Source: Intestinicryptomonas porci | GTDB lineage: Bacteria > Verrucomicrobiota > Verrucomicrobiia > Opitutales > Intestinicryptomonadaceae | NCBI RefSeq assembly: GCF_033971905.1 | Contig: NZ_JALBUT010000002.1 | Coordinates: forward strand, 1 to 64,000 | DNA: 64,000 bases | Direction of reading: 5' to 3' | In this document: piece after piece, positions 41,900 through 50,693 of the stretch | Layout: every line of letters begins with the position of its first letter | How positions within the stretch are numbered: position 1 is the stretch's first letter | The notes under the pieces: generated by a model | What the model was told of the DNA's origin: nothing | Database searches by the model: none | What the model saw: only the letters and a program-made list of their open reading frames with translations | Translations under genes and position numbers: made by a program

Positions 41900-43205
41900 G
41901 ATATGGAATGTATTGCTTGGGGTATTTTTGTTTTCAACTGCCTTTGCGGATTTCAAGGATTGGGCGAAAACGCCGCCGATGGGCTGGAACAGCTGGGATT
42001 GCTACGGACCTACCGTTGTTGAAAGCGAAGTCAGGGCAAATGCCGACTTTATGGCAAAGAATCTGAAAATTTTTGGCTGGGAATATGTCGTGGTTGACAT
42101 AAGGTGGTATGTGAAAAATCCGTCGTCGGGCGGATATAACCAAAAAGATCCCGAGTTTGTTCTTGACGGGTGTGGCAGATATATGCCTGCCGAAAACCGA
42201 TTTCCGAGCGCGAAAAACGGCAGGGGCTTTAAGCCTCTTGCTGATTATGTCCATTCCAAAGGCTTAAAGTTCGGCATACACGTTATGAGGGGCGTTCCCA
42301 ACGCCGCCGTTCAAAACAAAACGCCCATAAAAGGCGCAGGCGGAATTACCGCCGATAAAATCGCTTCCGACAAAACTGTTTGCTGGTGGCTTAAAGATAA
42401 TAAGACGATTGATTTTAAAAAGGCGGGAGCGCAGGAGTATTACGATTCCGTTATTTCGCTTTATGCTTCTTGGGGCGTGGATTTTTTGAAAATCGACGAT
42501 CTGGCAAATCCGTATCATGCAGAAGAAATTGAAATGATAAGGCATGCTATTGACAGGTGCGGGCGAAAAATCGTTTTAAGCGTTTCTCCCGGGGAAACTC
42601 CGACAAATTGCGCAGAACATGTAAAGGCAAATGCGAACATGTGGCGCATTGTTCCCGATTTATGGGACGACTGGGGACATGTAAACCGCCTTATGGATGC
42701 CGCTTCGCGCCGGGTTTGTCATATTTCAAGCGGCGGTTATCCCGATTGCGACATGCTTCCGCTCGGCAGGATAGGCATTCGCGCCGAGGTTGGTAAGGAC
42801 AGGTCTTCAAGGTTAACGAGGGACGAACAGTTAACGCTCATGAATTTAATGCTGATATGTAAAAGCCCCCTTATGTTCGGCGGAGACTTGCCAAGTTGCG
42901 ATGAATTTACGATTTCTCTTCTAATAAACAGGCGTGCATTAAATCTTCATAAAAACTCGAAGAATGTGCGCATATTGAAAAACGAAGGCGGCGTTCTTGC
43001 GATTTCGGCTGAAAAGCGCGTCGGAGTCGGCGGCTACATTGCGCTATTTAACAGAACGGATGCCGTTATGGAAGATATTGAGCTTGCGCGGACTTCGGAA
43101 AGCTTGGGAATAGGCGCGTCGGAATTTCGCGAAGTTTGGACGGGCAATCTTTTGAAAAGCGTTTTGTTAAAACCCCATTCTTCTGTATTGATAGATTTTA
43201 GGTAG
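41895..43205 (+). CDS. secreted alpha-galactosidase, GH27
   Basis: A 436-residue retaining glycosidase with a signal peptide (MRIWNVLLGVFLFSTAFA). The GH27 barrel starts KTPPMGWNSWDCYG; DFLKIDDL provides the nucleophile Asp201 (family form YLKYDNC) and MWRIVPDLWDDW the likely acid/base Asp255. A C-terminal beta domain follows. GH27 enzymes release terminal alpha-galactose; some members act on alpha-N-acetylgalactosamine or beta-arabinopyranose. It is a single gene between the rpsA and dnaN terminators. Confidence 0.9.
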   Translation: MRIWNVLLGVFLFSTAFADFKDWAKTPPMGWNSWDCYGPTVVESEVRANADFMAKNLKIFGWEYVVVDIRWYVKNPSSGGYNQKDPEFVLDGCGRYMPAENRFPSAKNGRGFKPLADYVHSKGLKFGIHVMRGVPNAAVQNKTPIKGAGGITADKIASDKTVCWWLKDNKTIDFKKAGAQEYYDSVISLYASWGVDFLKIDDLANPYHAEEIEMIRHAIDRCGRKIVLSVSPGETPTNCAEHVKANANMWRIVPDLWDDWGHVNRLMDAASRRVCHISSGGYPDCDMLPLGRIGIRAEVGKDRSSRLTRDEQLTLMNLMLICKSPLMFGGDLPSCDEFTISLLINRRALNLHKNSKNVRILKNEGGVLAISAEKRVGVGGYIALFNRTDAVMEDIELARTSESLGIGASEFREVWTGNLLKSVLLKPHSSVLIDFR

Positions 43206-43275
43206 CGTGCATTCTTTGTGCGCCAAATTATTTGGGGAATGTTTTGGCTTATCCCAAAGCAGTCAGATTGCGCAA

Positions 43276-43302
43276 AAAAAGCACCCTTTTCGGGTGCTTT
43301 TT
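43276..43302. terminator. bidirectional terminator between GH27 and dnaN
   Basis: GCACCC/GGGTGC (43281-43286 with 43292-43297), preceded by a run of A and followed by T. It serves both convergent genes. Confidence 0.8.
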
Positions 43303-43316
43303 GTTTCTTAAATTGC

Positions 43317-44447
43317 TTACACGCGAAGCGGCATCACAACGCATATGAAATTGTCGAGAGTTTTGAAAACGCCCGGGCTCATTTCATCTTTGAATTCAAA
43401 GAATATTTCGTCTTTGGTGAGGTTGCGAAGAGGGCTTAGCAAAAATTCGGGATTAAATCCTATTTGCACTTCGGGGCCCGAATATTCAACGTCGATTACT
43501 TCGCGCGATTCGCCGAACTCAACGCTTTGAGCCGAAATTTCAAGCGCGTTTTCGCCAATCTTCAATTTTACCGAATTTTGCTTTTCGTTTGTGATAATTG
43601 AAACGCGCTGGACAGTTTCCGACATAAGCTCGCGTTCGATTTTTATGCGGCGATCGGTTTCCTTCGGGATTACCTGTTTGTAGTTCGGATAGCTGCCTTC
43701 AACGATTTTTGAAACGAGGTAGATTGAACCCGCAAGTCCCTTGCTTTCGGAATCGTCGGCAATGGCTATGTCGAAAGCTACTTGGCGTTCGTTAAAGGAA
43801 ATTCTGACCGACTTGCCTTGCGGCAGGAGCTTTTCGAGTTCTGCAACAGTTTTTGCGGGAAGGATTATGCTGCCTTCGTCGCCGTCTGACATCGGAACGT
43901 CGCGCGAGATGAGCGCGAGGCGGCGTCCGTCGGTTGCCACAAGCGTGAGTTTGCCCGCGTCAAAGTTGAAATATACAGAATTCAATATGTAGCGGTTTTC
44001 GTCGTTGCTTTGCGCGTAGGAAACCGAGCGGAGCATGGAGGAAAGCTCCAATGCGCTGAACTCAAACGTATGCTGGTCAACAAAGCTTGGAAGCGGCGGG
44101 AAATCTTCACTTTTTAAGCCGTTGAAACGCGGGGCTTCGTATCTGCCTGAGCGTATGCGCGCGGTTTGTCCGTCGGAGCTTTCGATTGTGATTTCCTTTT
44201 CGGGCGTGCTTGCAACGATTTTTTCAAGACGCTTTACGGGAAGTGTAATGTCGCCTTCCTCTTCGACGTCCGCCGTTATGGAGCAACGTATGCCCAAGTC
44301 GAGGTTTGTGGTTGTCAAAAGCACTTTGCCTTTTTCGGCTTTTATCAAGACGTTGTTTAAAACGGGCATTTGCGGCTTTGAGCTGACTACGTTCGAAACC
44401 TGCTTCAACCCAATGGAAAAGTGTTCCTTGTTGATTTTAAATTTCAT
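43317..44447 (-). CDS. dnaN: DNA polymerase III beta subunit (sliding clamp)
   Basis: The 376-residue ring-forming processivity clamp, with three repeated domains. The N-terminal MKFKINKEHFSIGLKQVSNV and the C-terminal FICVVMPLRV (family MPxRL) are conserved; IRSGRYEAPRFNG and NRYILNSVYFNF lie between. It is not next to dnaA here; hisI is the upstream neighbour on the same strand, 70 bases away. Confidence 0.96.
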   Translation of the reverse strand: MKFKINKEHFSIGLKQVSNVVSSKPQMPVLNNVLIKAEKGKVLLTTTNLDLGIRCSITADVEEEGDITLPVKRLEKIVASTPEKEITIESSDGQTARIRSGRYEAPRFNGLKSEDFPPLPSFVDQHTFEFSALELSSMLRSVSYAQSNDENRYILNSVYFNFDAGKLTLVATDGRRLALISRDVPMSDGDEGSIILPAKTVAELEKLLPQGKSVRISFNERQVAFDIAIADDSESKGLAGSIYLVSKIVEGSYPNYKQVIPKETDRRIKIERELMSETVQRVSIITNEKQNSVKLKIGENALEISAQSVEFGESREVIDVEYSGPEVQIGFNPEFLLSPLRNLTKDEIFFEFKDEMSPGVFKTLDNFICVVMPLRV

Positions 44448-44517
44448 AAGAAGTGTATTTTTAATTTTTTTGTGAATTACAATTTAATTCTGTTCAAATC
44501 AAATTGCAATTCAAAAA

Positions 44518-44946
44518 TTATTTGTAGCTTGGCAGAAATTCCAAGGCGAGTTTGCCGTCTTTTTGGACGAGTTTGCGGTAGTAGCAGCCCTTTCGCGGAG
44601 TTCCGTCGGCATTCTTTGTGTGGCAGGAACCCTTGCCTTTCAGGCGGACTTGGTAAACGATTGAATTTTGTTCGCAATTCACGAGTATGTTTACTATTTC
44701 CAGAAAATCGCCGCTGGTTTTTCCCTTAATCCAAAGTTCGTTACGCGAAGTGCTCCAAAACGTAGCCATTTTTTCTTTGAGGGCGGTTTCGAGCGCGAGG
44801 CGGTTTACGTAGCCTATGATGAGAACTTCGCCGCTATCTGCGTCTTGCGCCACTGCGGGAATAACATCTTCTGGGCAGCTCGCGATTTTTTTTAGTTTTG
44901 TGAAATCGAGCATAAACTCGCAAGATTCTTCAATTTCTTTGCTCAT
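44518..44946 (-). CDS. hisI: phosphoribosyl-AMP cyclohydrolase
   Basis: Opens the purine ring of phosphoribosyl-AMP in histidine synthesis. The 142-residue monofunctional form has AVAQDADSGEVLIIGYVNR, TFWSTSRNELWIKGKTSGD, the CEQNSIVYQV strand and GSCHT with the zinc ligands. The frame extends 14 codons to 44988, but MSKEIEESCEF is the likely start. No other his gene is in the window. Confidence 0.93.
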   Translation of the reverse strand: MSKEIEESCEFMLDFTKLKKIASCPEDVIPAVAQDADSGEVLIIGYVNRLALETALKEKMATFWSTSRNELWIKGKTSGDFLEIVNILVNCEQNSIVYQVRLKGKGSCHTKNADGTPRKGCYYRKLVQKDGKLALEFLPSYK

Positions 44947-45114
44947 GATAAATTTTGTCCTTAAATATATACGATACAAAAATCTCAAAAACAGGATGAA
45001 AAGTCAATATTTTAGAATATCGTAATTCTTTTTCAAAAATCGTTTAAAGTTTAAAAAATATTTTCAAAAATGCTTGCGCAGGCAGAGTCAAAGTGGTTTT
45101 ATCGAAAATGATAT

Positions 45115-46764
45115 ATGTATATAGGGGTTTTTAAAAAGTTGATGTTTATTGCGGCGTCTGCGTCTTTTCTTTTGTCGGCAGGGCAGGCTGTCAATGCGGA
45201 AGTTCCCGATAAATCAGAAGTTGTTGTGGCGGGCGGCGCAGAGGCTTCTCAAAAAAATATTGACATTAAAAATGTGGACCCCGATGTGTCGAGCGCGGAG
45301 GAGCTTAAAAAAACTCCCCTTACGTTGCAAAATGCAATAGATGCGGCAATGCGCGGCAATTTGAATTTGATTTACACCCGTTTTGAGCCTGAAAAAACTT
45401 CGCAGGACGTAAAAATAGAGGAGTCGGTTTTTGATCCTCAGCTTAATCTTTCATTTACTTACACGGATTCCAAGGACTCCCGCTCTTCGTCTTATGTCGA
45501 GGGCGCGATTATTCCGCGCAACAATTATTTGAATTACAATTTGAATTTGCAAAAAAAAGTGGAAACGGGAGGAAGCGTGAAAGTCTGGACAGGTTCTTCA
45601 AGGACGGAGACTAATTCTCACGATGCTTCCTTAAATCCGTATTATGTCGCAAACATTGGCGTTGACGTGACCCAGCCCGTCTTAAAGGGCGCGGGTTTTG
45701 CGGTAAATTTGGCTCCCATTGCAATAGCGCGCTCCCACCGCAAGGAAAGCGAGCTTGCACTGCGCAAGAAGATTTTGGATACGATATTGAATTCGGAAGT
45801 CGCTTACTGGAATTTGTCGGCGGCTTATGCTTTCAGGGATTTGCGCCGAAGCAATTTGGAGCTTGCAAAGAAGCTTCTTGAAGAGAACAAGGCAAAGTTC
45901 GGGGTAGGGATTATTCGCCGGCAGGACGTCTTGCAGGCGGAAGCCAACATCGCGGAGGCGGAGGAAAAAATGATTTCAGCCGAACAGCTCATACAGCAGA
46001 ACAACGACGAGCTTTTGGGGACTTTCGGGAAACTTGAATTTGACAACAACCCCATGTTCGCGGTTGCGGTTTTGCCGCAGGACAATATTGAAATGCCGAA
46101 TTTCGAGGGCGTTGTTTCGGGCGCGCTCGAATTCGATCTCGACATGCAAATAGCAATGGAAGCCATTGAGCGCAGCAGGCTTGAATACGTAGTTGCCGAC
46201 GACAACGTAAATCCCACTTTGAACCTGCGGGCGGGCGCGTCGGTTTTGAGCAAGGACGACAATTATTTGGATTCTTACAAACACGCCGCACAGCGCAAGG
46301 GCTACTCTTGGAATGCGGGGGTGGATTTCGCGCTTCCGTGGGGATTGCGCGAGGAGCGGGCAAGAAAGGTAAAGTCGCAGATAAATTTGAGGCAGTCGCA
46401 AGTCAACTTGTCGAACGTTCGCCAGGATTTGATGCAAAGCCTGCGTTCCGCATACCGCGATTTGGAGGCGGGCATTGAAACTCGGCGCAGTGCGGCGAGG
46501 ACTTTGGCACTCAACATGGAGTCTTTCGACCAACAAAAAGCTTTGTATGACGTAGGTCTTGTCACTTTTCGCGACGTTTTGCAGGCGCAGAGGGATTTGG
46601 ACGAATCCAAAAGCCGCTATCTCGACGCGGTCTATTCCGTCATTCTCGCGCGCGCAAAGCTTTCGCGGCTTGACGGCACAATTTTGCGGCGCCATTCATT
46701 TACATGGGGCGATTTGGGCGAATACGAGCTTCCGCCTTCCACTAAAGCGGTTTCAAAAGATTAA
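45115..46764 (+). CDS. TolC-family outer-membrane efflux protein
   Basis: A 549-residue outer-membrane channel. After a signal sequence (LMFIAASASFLLSAGQAVNA) come the paired TolC repeats: PLTLQNAIDAAMRGNLNLI, long coiled-coil helices such as LLEENKAKFGVGIIRRQDVL, and the second repeat QKALYDVGLVTFRDVLQAQR with LDESKSRYLDAVYS. It is the first gene of a four-gene export operon with the MacA-like and MacB-like genes. An in-frame ATG at 45142 is an alternative start. Confidence 0.92.
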   Translation: MYIGVFKKLMFIAASASFLLSAGQAVNAEVPDKSEVVVAGGAEASQKNIDIKNVDPDVSSAEELKKTPLTLQNAIDAAMRGNLNLIYTRFEPEKTSQDVKIEESVFDPQLNLSFTYTDSKDSRSSSYVEGAIIPRNNYLNYNLNLQKKVETGGSVKVWTGSSRTETNSHDASLNPYYVANIGVDVTQPVLKGAGFAVNLAPIAIARSHRKESELALRKKILDTILNSEVAYWNLSAAYAFRDLRRSNLELAKKLLEENKAKFGVGIIRRQDVLQAEANIAEAEEKMISAEQLIQQNNDELLGTFGKLEFDNNPMFAVAVLPQDNIEMPNFEGVVSGALEFDLDMQIAMEAIERSRLEYVVADDNVNPTLNLRAGASVLSKDDNYLDSYKHAAQRKGYSWNAGVDFALPWGLREERARKVKSQINLRQSQVNLSNVRQDLMQSLRSAYRDLEAGIETRRSAARTLALNMESFDQQKALYDVGLVTFRDVLQAQRDLDESKSRYLDAVYSVILARAKLSRLDGTILRRHSFTWGDLGEYELPPSTKAVSKD

Positions 46765-46776
46765 GGGGTAAACTAT

Positions 46777-47913
46777 ATGAAAAAAATATTTTTGGGAACT
46801 TTGATTGTCGGCGCAATCGCGCTAATTACTTTTTATTTGGGAAAATACATTTTGGAAATCCGCGCGAGGGAAGCTCTCGACCCGACGCCTACCCAACCCG
46901 TTAAGCGCGTGGATATTTACGAAAAAATAACGGCGACAGGCTTTGTTGAGCCTATCGTAAGTACGGAAATCCGTTCGGAAATAAACGGCAAAATCTCGCG
47001 TATTTTGGTTGAGGACGGGTACATCGTTAAGGCGGGCGACCTTCTTGTTGAGCTTGACAAGACTTCTCTTCAATCGGAGGAATCAATGGCTAACAACGAG
47101 TACAATTTGCAAAAGCTTTCGCTTGAGCAGGCGGAGCGCGATTTCGTGCGTCAGGAAGAGCTTATGAAAAAGGGCTTTGCAATCGCAAAAGACTATGACG
47201 ACGCGAAAACCACTTTGAACAAGGCGCGAATTCAGCTCGAAGTAAAAAAATCCGAATGGGAAAAGGCGAAAGACAATCTTTCAAAAACCTCAATCGTGGC
47301 TCCTCAAAGCGGGACTGTCACCGATATGGATTTGACCTTGGGGCAGGTCATTGTCGGGGCGGGGTCTGTAAACTCGGGAACGCTTTTGATGAAGGTAAGC
47401 TCTCTTGAAAATTTGTACGCGGAAGTCAAGATCAACGAAATCGAAATCGAAAAAATCGGAAACGGTAAACAGCCTATCATTTCTTTTGAGTCGATGAAGG
47501 ATTTGACGTACACGGGGGAAGTCCTTTCAAAATCTCCTTACGCGAAGAATGAAAACAACACGAGGGTTTTCCCCGTGAAAGTCGGCTTTAAATCGTCCGA
47601 CGGGAAAGTCCGCCCCGGTATCAGCGCGAATGTTGAATTTCCCGTAAGCAGGGTGAGCGACGTTTGCGCGGTCATGCTTTCCGCCGTTTATGCCGACGCC
47701 GCCTGGCAGTATGTGTTTGTTAGAAACGAAGACGGCTCATGGCGCAGGCAGCGAGTTGAAACCGGCATTAGCGACATCCGCTATGTCGAAATCAAGCGCG
47801 GGCTGAAAGAGGGCGACATTATTGCGCTTTCGTACCCCAAAAAGAATTATGTAGCAACCAACCCAATTTCAGACTTCCCGAAAGAGGAAAAAACGGATAA
47901 TCTCGAAAATTGA
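46777..47913 (+). CDS. periplasmic adaptor (MacA/HlyD-type membrane fusion protein)
   Basis: A 378-residue adaptor anchored by one N-terminal helix (IFLGTLIVGAIALITFYLG). The lipoyl half-motifs are TATGFVEPIVSTEIRSEING style and IVAPQSGTVTDMDLTLGQVI, separated by a coiled-coil hairpin near 95-160; a beta-barrel and membrane-proximal domain follow. It bridges the ABC permease and the TolC channel. AGGGGTAA precedes the ATG. The gene is 12 bases after the TolC gene and one base before the ATPase gene. Confidence 0.92.
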   Translation: MKKIFLGTLIVGAIALITFYLGKYILEIRAREALDPTPTQPVKRVDIYEKITATGFVEPIVSTEIRSEINGKISRILVEDGYIVKAGDLLVELDKTSLQSEESMANNEYNLQKLSLEQAERDFVRQEELMKKGFAIAKDYDDAKTTLNKARIQLEVKKSEWEKAKDNLSKTSIVAPQSGTVTDMDLTLGQVIVGAGSVNSGTLLMKVSSLENLYAEVKINEIEIEKIGNGKQPIISFESMKDLTYTGEVLSKSPYAKNENNTRVFPVKVGFKSSDGKVRPGISANVEFPVSRVSDVCAVMLSAVYADAAWQYVFVRNEDGSWRRQRVETGISDIRYVEIKRGLKEGDIIALSYPKKNYVATNPISDFPKEEKTDNLEN

Positions 47914-47914
47914 C

Positions 47915-48634
47915 ATGCCGGAAAACCGCCGCATAATTATGCAGACAAGGACGTTGCGCAAGATTTACCGCTTGGGCAACGAGGATGTCCATGCCTTGAA
48001 AGGCGTGGATTTAACGATTTGCGAAAATGACTACGCCGTAATTTTGGGGGCGTCGGGGTCGGGGAAATCGACTCTGATGCACATATTGGGCTTTATGGAT
48101 ACCCCCACCGACGGGGAAATTATTTTTGACGGCGCGGACGTTTCGAGAATTTCCGCAAACAAGCGCGCATGGTACAGGTCAAACAGAATAGGCTTTGTTT
48201 TCCAGACATTCAATCTCTTGCCGCGTCTAAGCGTCTTAAAAAACGTGATGCTGCCCTTTTCTTATTCGCGAGAAAAAATTCGGAATCAGGAGGAAATGGC
48301 AAGAGAAGCTCTCGACAGGGTTGGAATGCTCCACCGCCAAAACCATATTCCAAACCAGCTTTCGGGCGGGGAACGCCAGAGGGTTGCGATAGCGAGGGCA
48401 TTGGTGAACCGCCCGCGCGTGATTTTTGCAGACGAGCCCACGGGCGCGCTTGACGTAAAGAATGTTAAAAAAGTTTTGGCGTTGTTTGACGATCTTGTGG
48501 CTCAGGGGCAGACAATCGTAATGGTTACGCACGATCTTGACGTCGCAAAAAGCGCGCACCGCGTCATAAGAATGAGCGACGGAATGATTATCGAAGATTC
48601 GCTGACCGAAAAGGGAAAGGCGCTTGCAAAATGA
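47915..48634 (+). CDS. ABC transporter ATPase (MacB/LolD type)
   Basis: A 239-residue ATPase. Walker A is GASGSGKST, the Q-loop FVFQTFNLLPRLSV, the signature LSGGERQRVAIARAL, Walker B VIFADEPTGALD, and the switch VTHDLDVA. The TFNLLP loop is characteristic of the MacB/LolD/FtsE group. It overlaps the permease gene by four bases, so together they equal the single MacB polypeptide of enterobacteria. Confidence 0.94.
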   Translation: MPENRRIIMQTRTLRKIYRLGNEDVHALKGVDLTICENDYAVILGASGSGKSTLMHILGFMDTPTDGEIIFDGADVSRISANKRAWYRSNRIGFVFQTFNLLPRLSVLKNVMLPFSYSREKIRNQEEMAREALDRVGMLHRQNHIPNQLSGGERQRVAIARALVNRPRVIFADEPTGALDVKNVKKVLALFDDLVAQGQTIVMVTHDLDVAKSAHRVIRMSDGMIIEDSLTEKGKALAK

Positions 48635-49869
48635 ATTTCATTTTTGAATTTTTTGTCGGCGTCTCAAACGGATTGGGCGAAATATGGTCGCACAAAATCC
48701 GTTCGATGCTCTCAATGGTAGGCATTATTTTGGGGTGTGCGGCCTTGGTTGCGATGATGAGCGTTGTTGACAATCTCATGAAAGATTCGCGCCAGGCGTT
48801 TGAGGAAAGCGGCGGTGTGGAGCTTATTGAAGTCGTTAGGCAGGACGTTCCCGACGAGCAGGCTGACATTGCTTCTCTTTCAAAGGGGCTTACGATAGAC
48901 GATGCTTACGCCATTAGGTATGCCGTGCCTTTGATTGAGTACATAAGCCCCCAAATCTGGGTGAGCCATGAGCGCGTGCGAGGCAAGCGCGGCAGGACAT
49001 GGATGCCCGTGTTTGCGATATTCGGCGACAACGTTGACATAGGTCAGCTTGAAATAGAGCGCGGAAGAAACTTGTGCGAGCTTGACATGCGCTCTTATGC
49101 GTCGGTTGCGGTTGTAGGCAGTGAATACGCAAGGGTTGTATTTGCCCCGGGAGAAGACCCGATAGGCAAGTTTGTGCGCGTGAAAGGTTCTCTTTACCAA
49201 ATCGTGGGTGTCATGAAGCACTACGAGCGAATTGTGGGCGGGCGCAATGTGTTGGCGAGGAAAAACCGCCTGATTTATATCCCCATTACGACGGCTGCAA
49301 TGCGCTACCGCGGCGACAGGGGCGTAAACACGATTTACATGAAAGTGCGCGATGCCCGCAATCTTTCCGATGTGGTTTCGCAAGTGGAAAATACGATGAA
49401 CCAGATGCATAACGGCATTCAGGATTTTTCGATTACGACCCGCGAGGCGGAGCTTGAAAAATACAAGGCGCGCGAAATGAAATGGAAAATGGGCTTGGGC
49501 GGCGTCGCGCTCATCTCGCTTTTTGTGGGCGGCATCGGCATTATGAACGTAATGTTGGCGGTGATAAACGAGCGCATAAGGGAAATCGGCGTGAGAAAGG
49601 CACTTGGCGCAAGGTCGTCCGACATCTTCATGCAGTTTTTGGCGGAATCGGTTGTCATAAGCTTCTTGGGGGGGCTTTTCGGAATGATTTTGAGCGTTGC
49701 TCTCGTGTTTGCCTTGAAGCAGATTTTGGGCGCGGAAGAAATGGCAGTGCCGTTTGATTCCATGATGTACGCAATGCTTTTCAGCATTTCAATAGGCATT
49801 GTTTCGGGAGTTTACCCGTCGCTTCGCGCGGCGCGTTTAGACCCGATTACAGCTTTGCGCTACGAATAG
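48631..49869 (+). CDS. ABC transporter permease (MacB/FtsX type)
   Basis: A 412-residue permease. One N-terminal helix (MLSMVGIILGCAALVAMMSV) is followed by a large periplasmic MacB_PCD domain and three C-terminal helices with GGIGIMNVMLAVINERIREI, GVRKALGARSSDI and SGVYPSLRAARLDPI. MacB-type pumps act mechanically to pass substrates such as macrolides, lipopeptides or toxins to TolC. The substrate here is unknown. It ends at a strong terminator. Confidence 0.94.
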   Translation: MNFIFEFFVGVSNGLGEIWSHKIRSMLSMVGIILGCAALVAMMSVVDNLMKDSRQAFEESGGVELIEVVRQDVPDEQADIASLSKGLTIDDAYAIRYAVPLIEYISPQIWVSHERVRGKRGRTWMPVFAIFGDNVDIGQLEIERGRNLCELDMRSYASVAVVGSEYARVVFAPGEDPIGKFVRVKGSLYQIVGVMKHYERIVGGRNVLARKNRLIYIPITTAAMRYRGDRGVNTIYMKVRDARNLSDVVSQVENTMNQMHNGIQDFSITTREAELEKYKAREMKWKMGLGGVALISLFVGGIGIMNVMLAVINERIREIGVRKALGARSSDIFMQFLAESVVISFLGGLFGMILSVALVFALKQILGAEEMAVPFDSMMYAMLFSISIGIVSGVYPSLRAARLDPITALRYE

Positions 49870-49880
49870 TTTTACATAAA

Positions 49881-49911
49881 AAAAACAAGGCTTGCAGAAG
49901 CCTTGTTTTTT
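49881..49911. terminator. bidirectional terminator between the efflux operon and ppgK
   Basis: A 13-bp stem (49881-49893 with 49898-49910) that includes A and T runs and a 4-base loop. It ends nine bases before the ppgK stop. Confidence 0.9.
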
Positions 49912-49919
49912 TGGGGAGA

Positions 49920-50681
49920 CTATGAAATTCTTTTTCCCGCTTCAAACGCCGCGCCTGCAATCCCTGCGCGGTTTTCAAGAGACGCCAAAACCAAATCGCA
50001 TTTAACATCGAGATAATCGAAGAATTTTTCGGGCTTGGACGAAATTCCGCCGCCTAAAATTATAAGGTCGGGGTTTATGAGGCTTTGTATGTAGTTTAAA
50101 TACTTGTTAAATCTTTCCGCCCAGACTTCCCATTTTAAATCGAGCCTTTTGCGTGCGGCGTCGGAGCATAGCGTTTCGGCAAGCACCATTTTGCCTGATT
50201 TCTTGTCTTTCATCTTTATGCTGCCAAATTCCAAATTGGGGACGAGATTGCCGTTTGTAAACAGGGCTGAACCTATGCCCGTGCCGACCGTGAGCATCAA
50301 GACGGAGCCGTTTTGGTTTTTCCCTGCGCCGAAGCGCATTTCACCTATGCCCGCCGCGTCGGCGTCGTTTATGACCCAAGCGTTGCAGGCGGAGCGTCTG
50401 CCGATTTCTTCCGCGAGATTTACGCCGTAAAAGGGCGAACCCAAATTCAACGCCGTCTCAATTATCTGCTGGCGGACAACCCCCGGGAAGCCGCATCCCA
50501 CGACGCCGTTCCAGTTAAAAGTTTTGATGATTTCGTCTATCGCGTCCAAGAGGCCTTCAAGGCTGTATGGCTTTGGGGTTGGCACGCGCAGTCTCTCCGT
50601 CAAAAATTTGCCCGTCTTTATGTCAACAATCGCGCCTTTTACGCCGCTTCCGCCAATGTCAATTCCCAAAACTTTTTTCAT
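49920..50681 (-). CDS. ppgK: polyphosphate glucokinase (ROK family)
   Basis: Phosphorylates glucose using inorganic polyphosphate (and often ATP). The 253-residue protein begins VLGIDIGGSGVKGAIVDIKTG, has GCGFPGV, INDADAAGIGEMRFG with the catalytic aspartate, and LTVGTGIGSALF. It lacks the zinc-binding CxCG motif of other ROK kinases, as PPGK does. The segment NLEFGSIKM replaces the more usual ELGH. It follows squalene-hopene cyclase by 12 bases on the same strand. Confidence 0.85.
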   Translation of the reverse strand: MKKVLGIDIGGSGVKGAIVDIKTGKFLTERLRVPTPKPYSLEGLLDAIDEIIKTFNWNGVVGCGFPGVVRQQIIETALNLGSPFYGVNLAEEIGRRSACNAWVINDADAAGIGEMRFGAGKNQNGSVLMLTVGTGIGSALFTNGNLVPNLEFGSIKMKDKKSGKMVLAETLCSDAARKRLDLKWEVWAERFNKYLNYIQSLINPDLIILGGGISSKPEKFFDYLDVKCDLVLASLENRAGIAGAAFEAGKRIS

Positions 50682-50693
50682 CGCGATGTATTG

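Noticed and set aside
43317..44946. Replication origin next to dnaN
   Set aside because: No dnaA gene, no cluster of DnaA boxes and no AT-rich unwinding region were seen near dnaN. The neighbours are hisI and GH27.
49920..50681. Classical ATP-dependent ROK glucokinase or NagC-type regulator
   Set aside because: There is no helix-turn-helix domain and no CxCG zinc motif. The length and the DIGGSGVKG start match polyphosphate glucokinase better.
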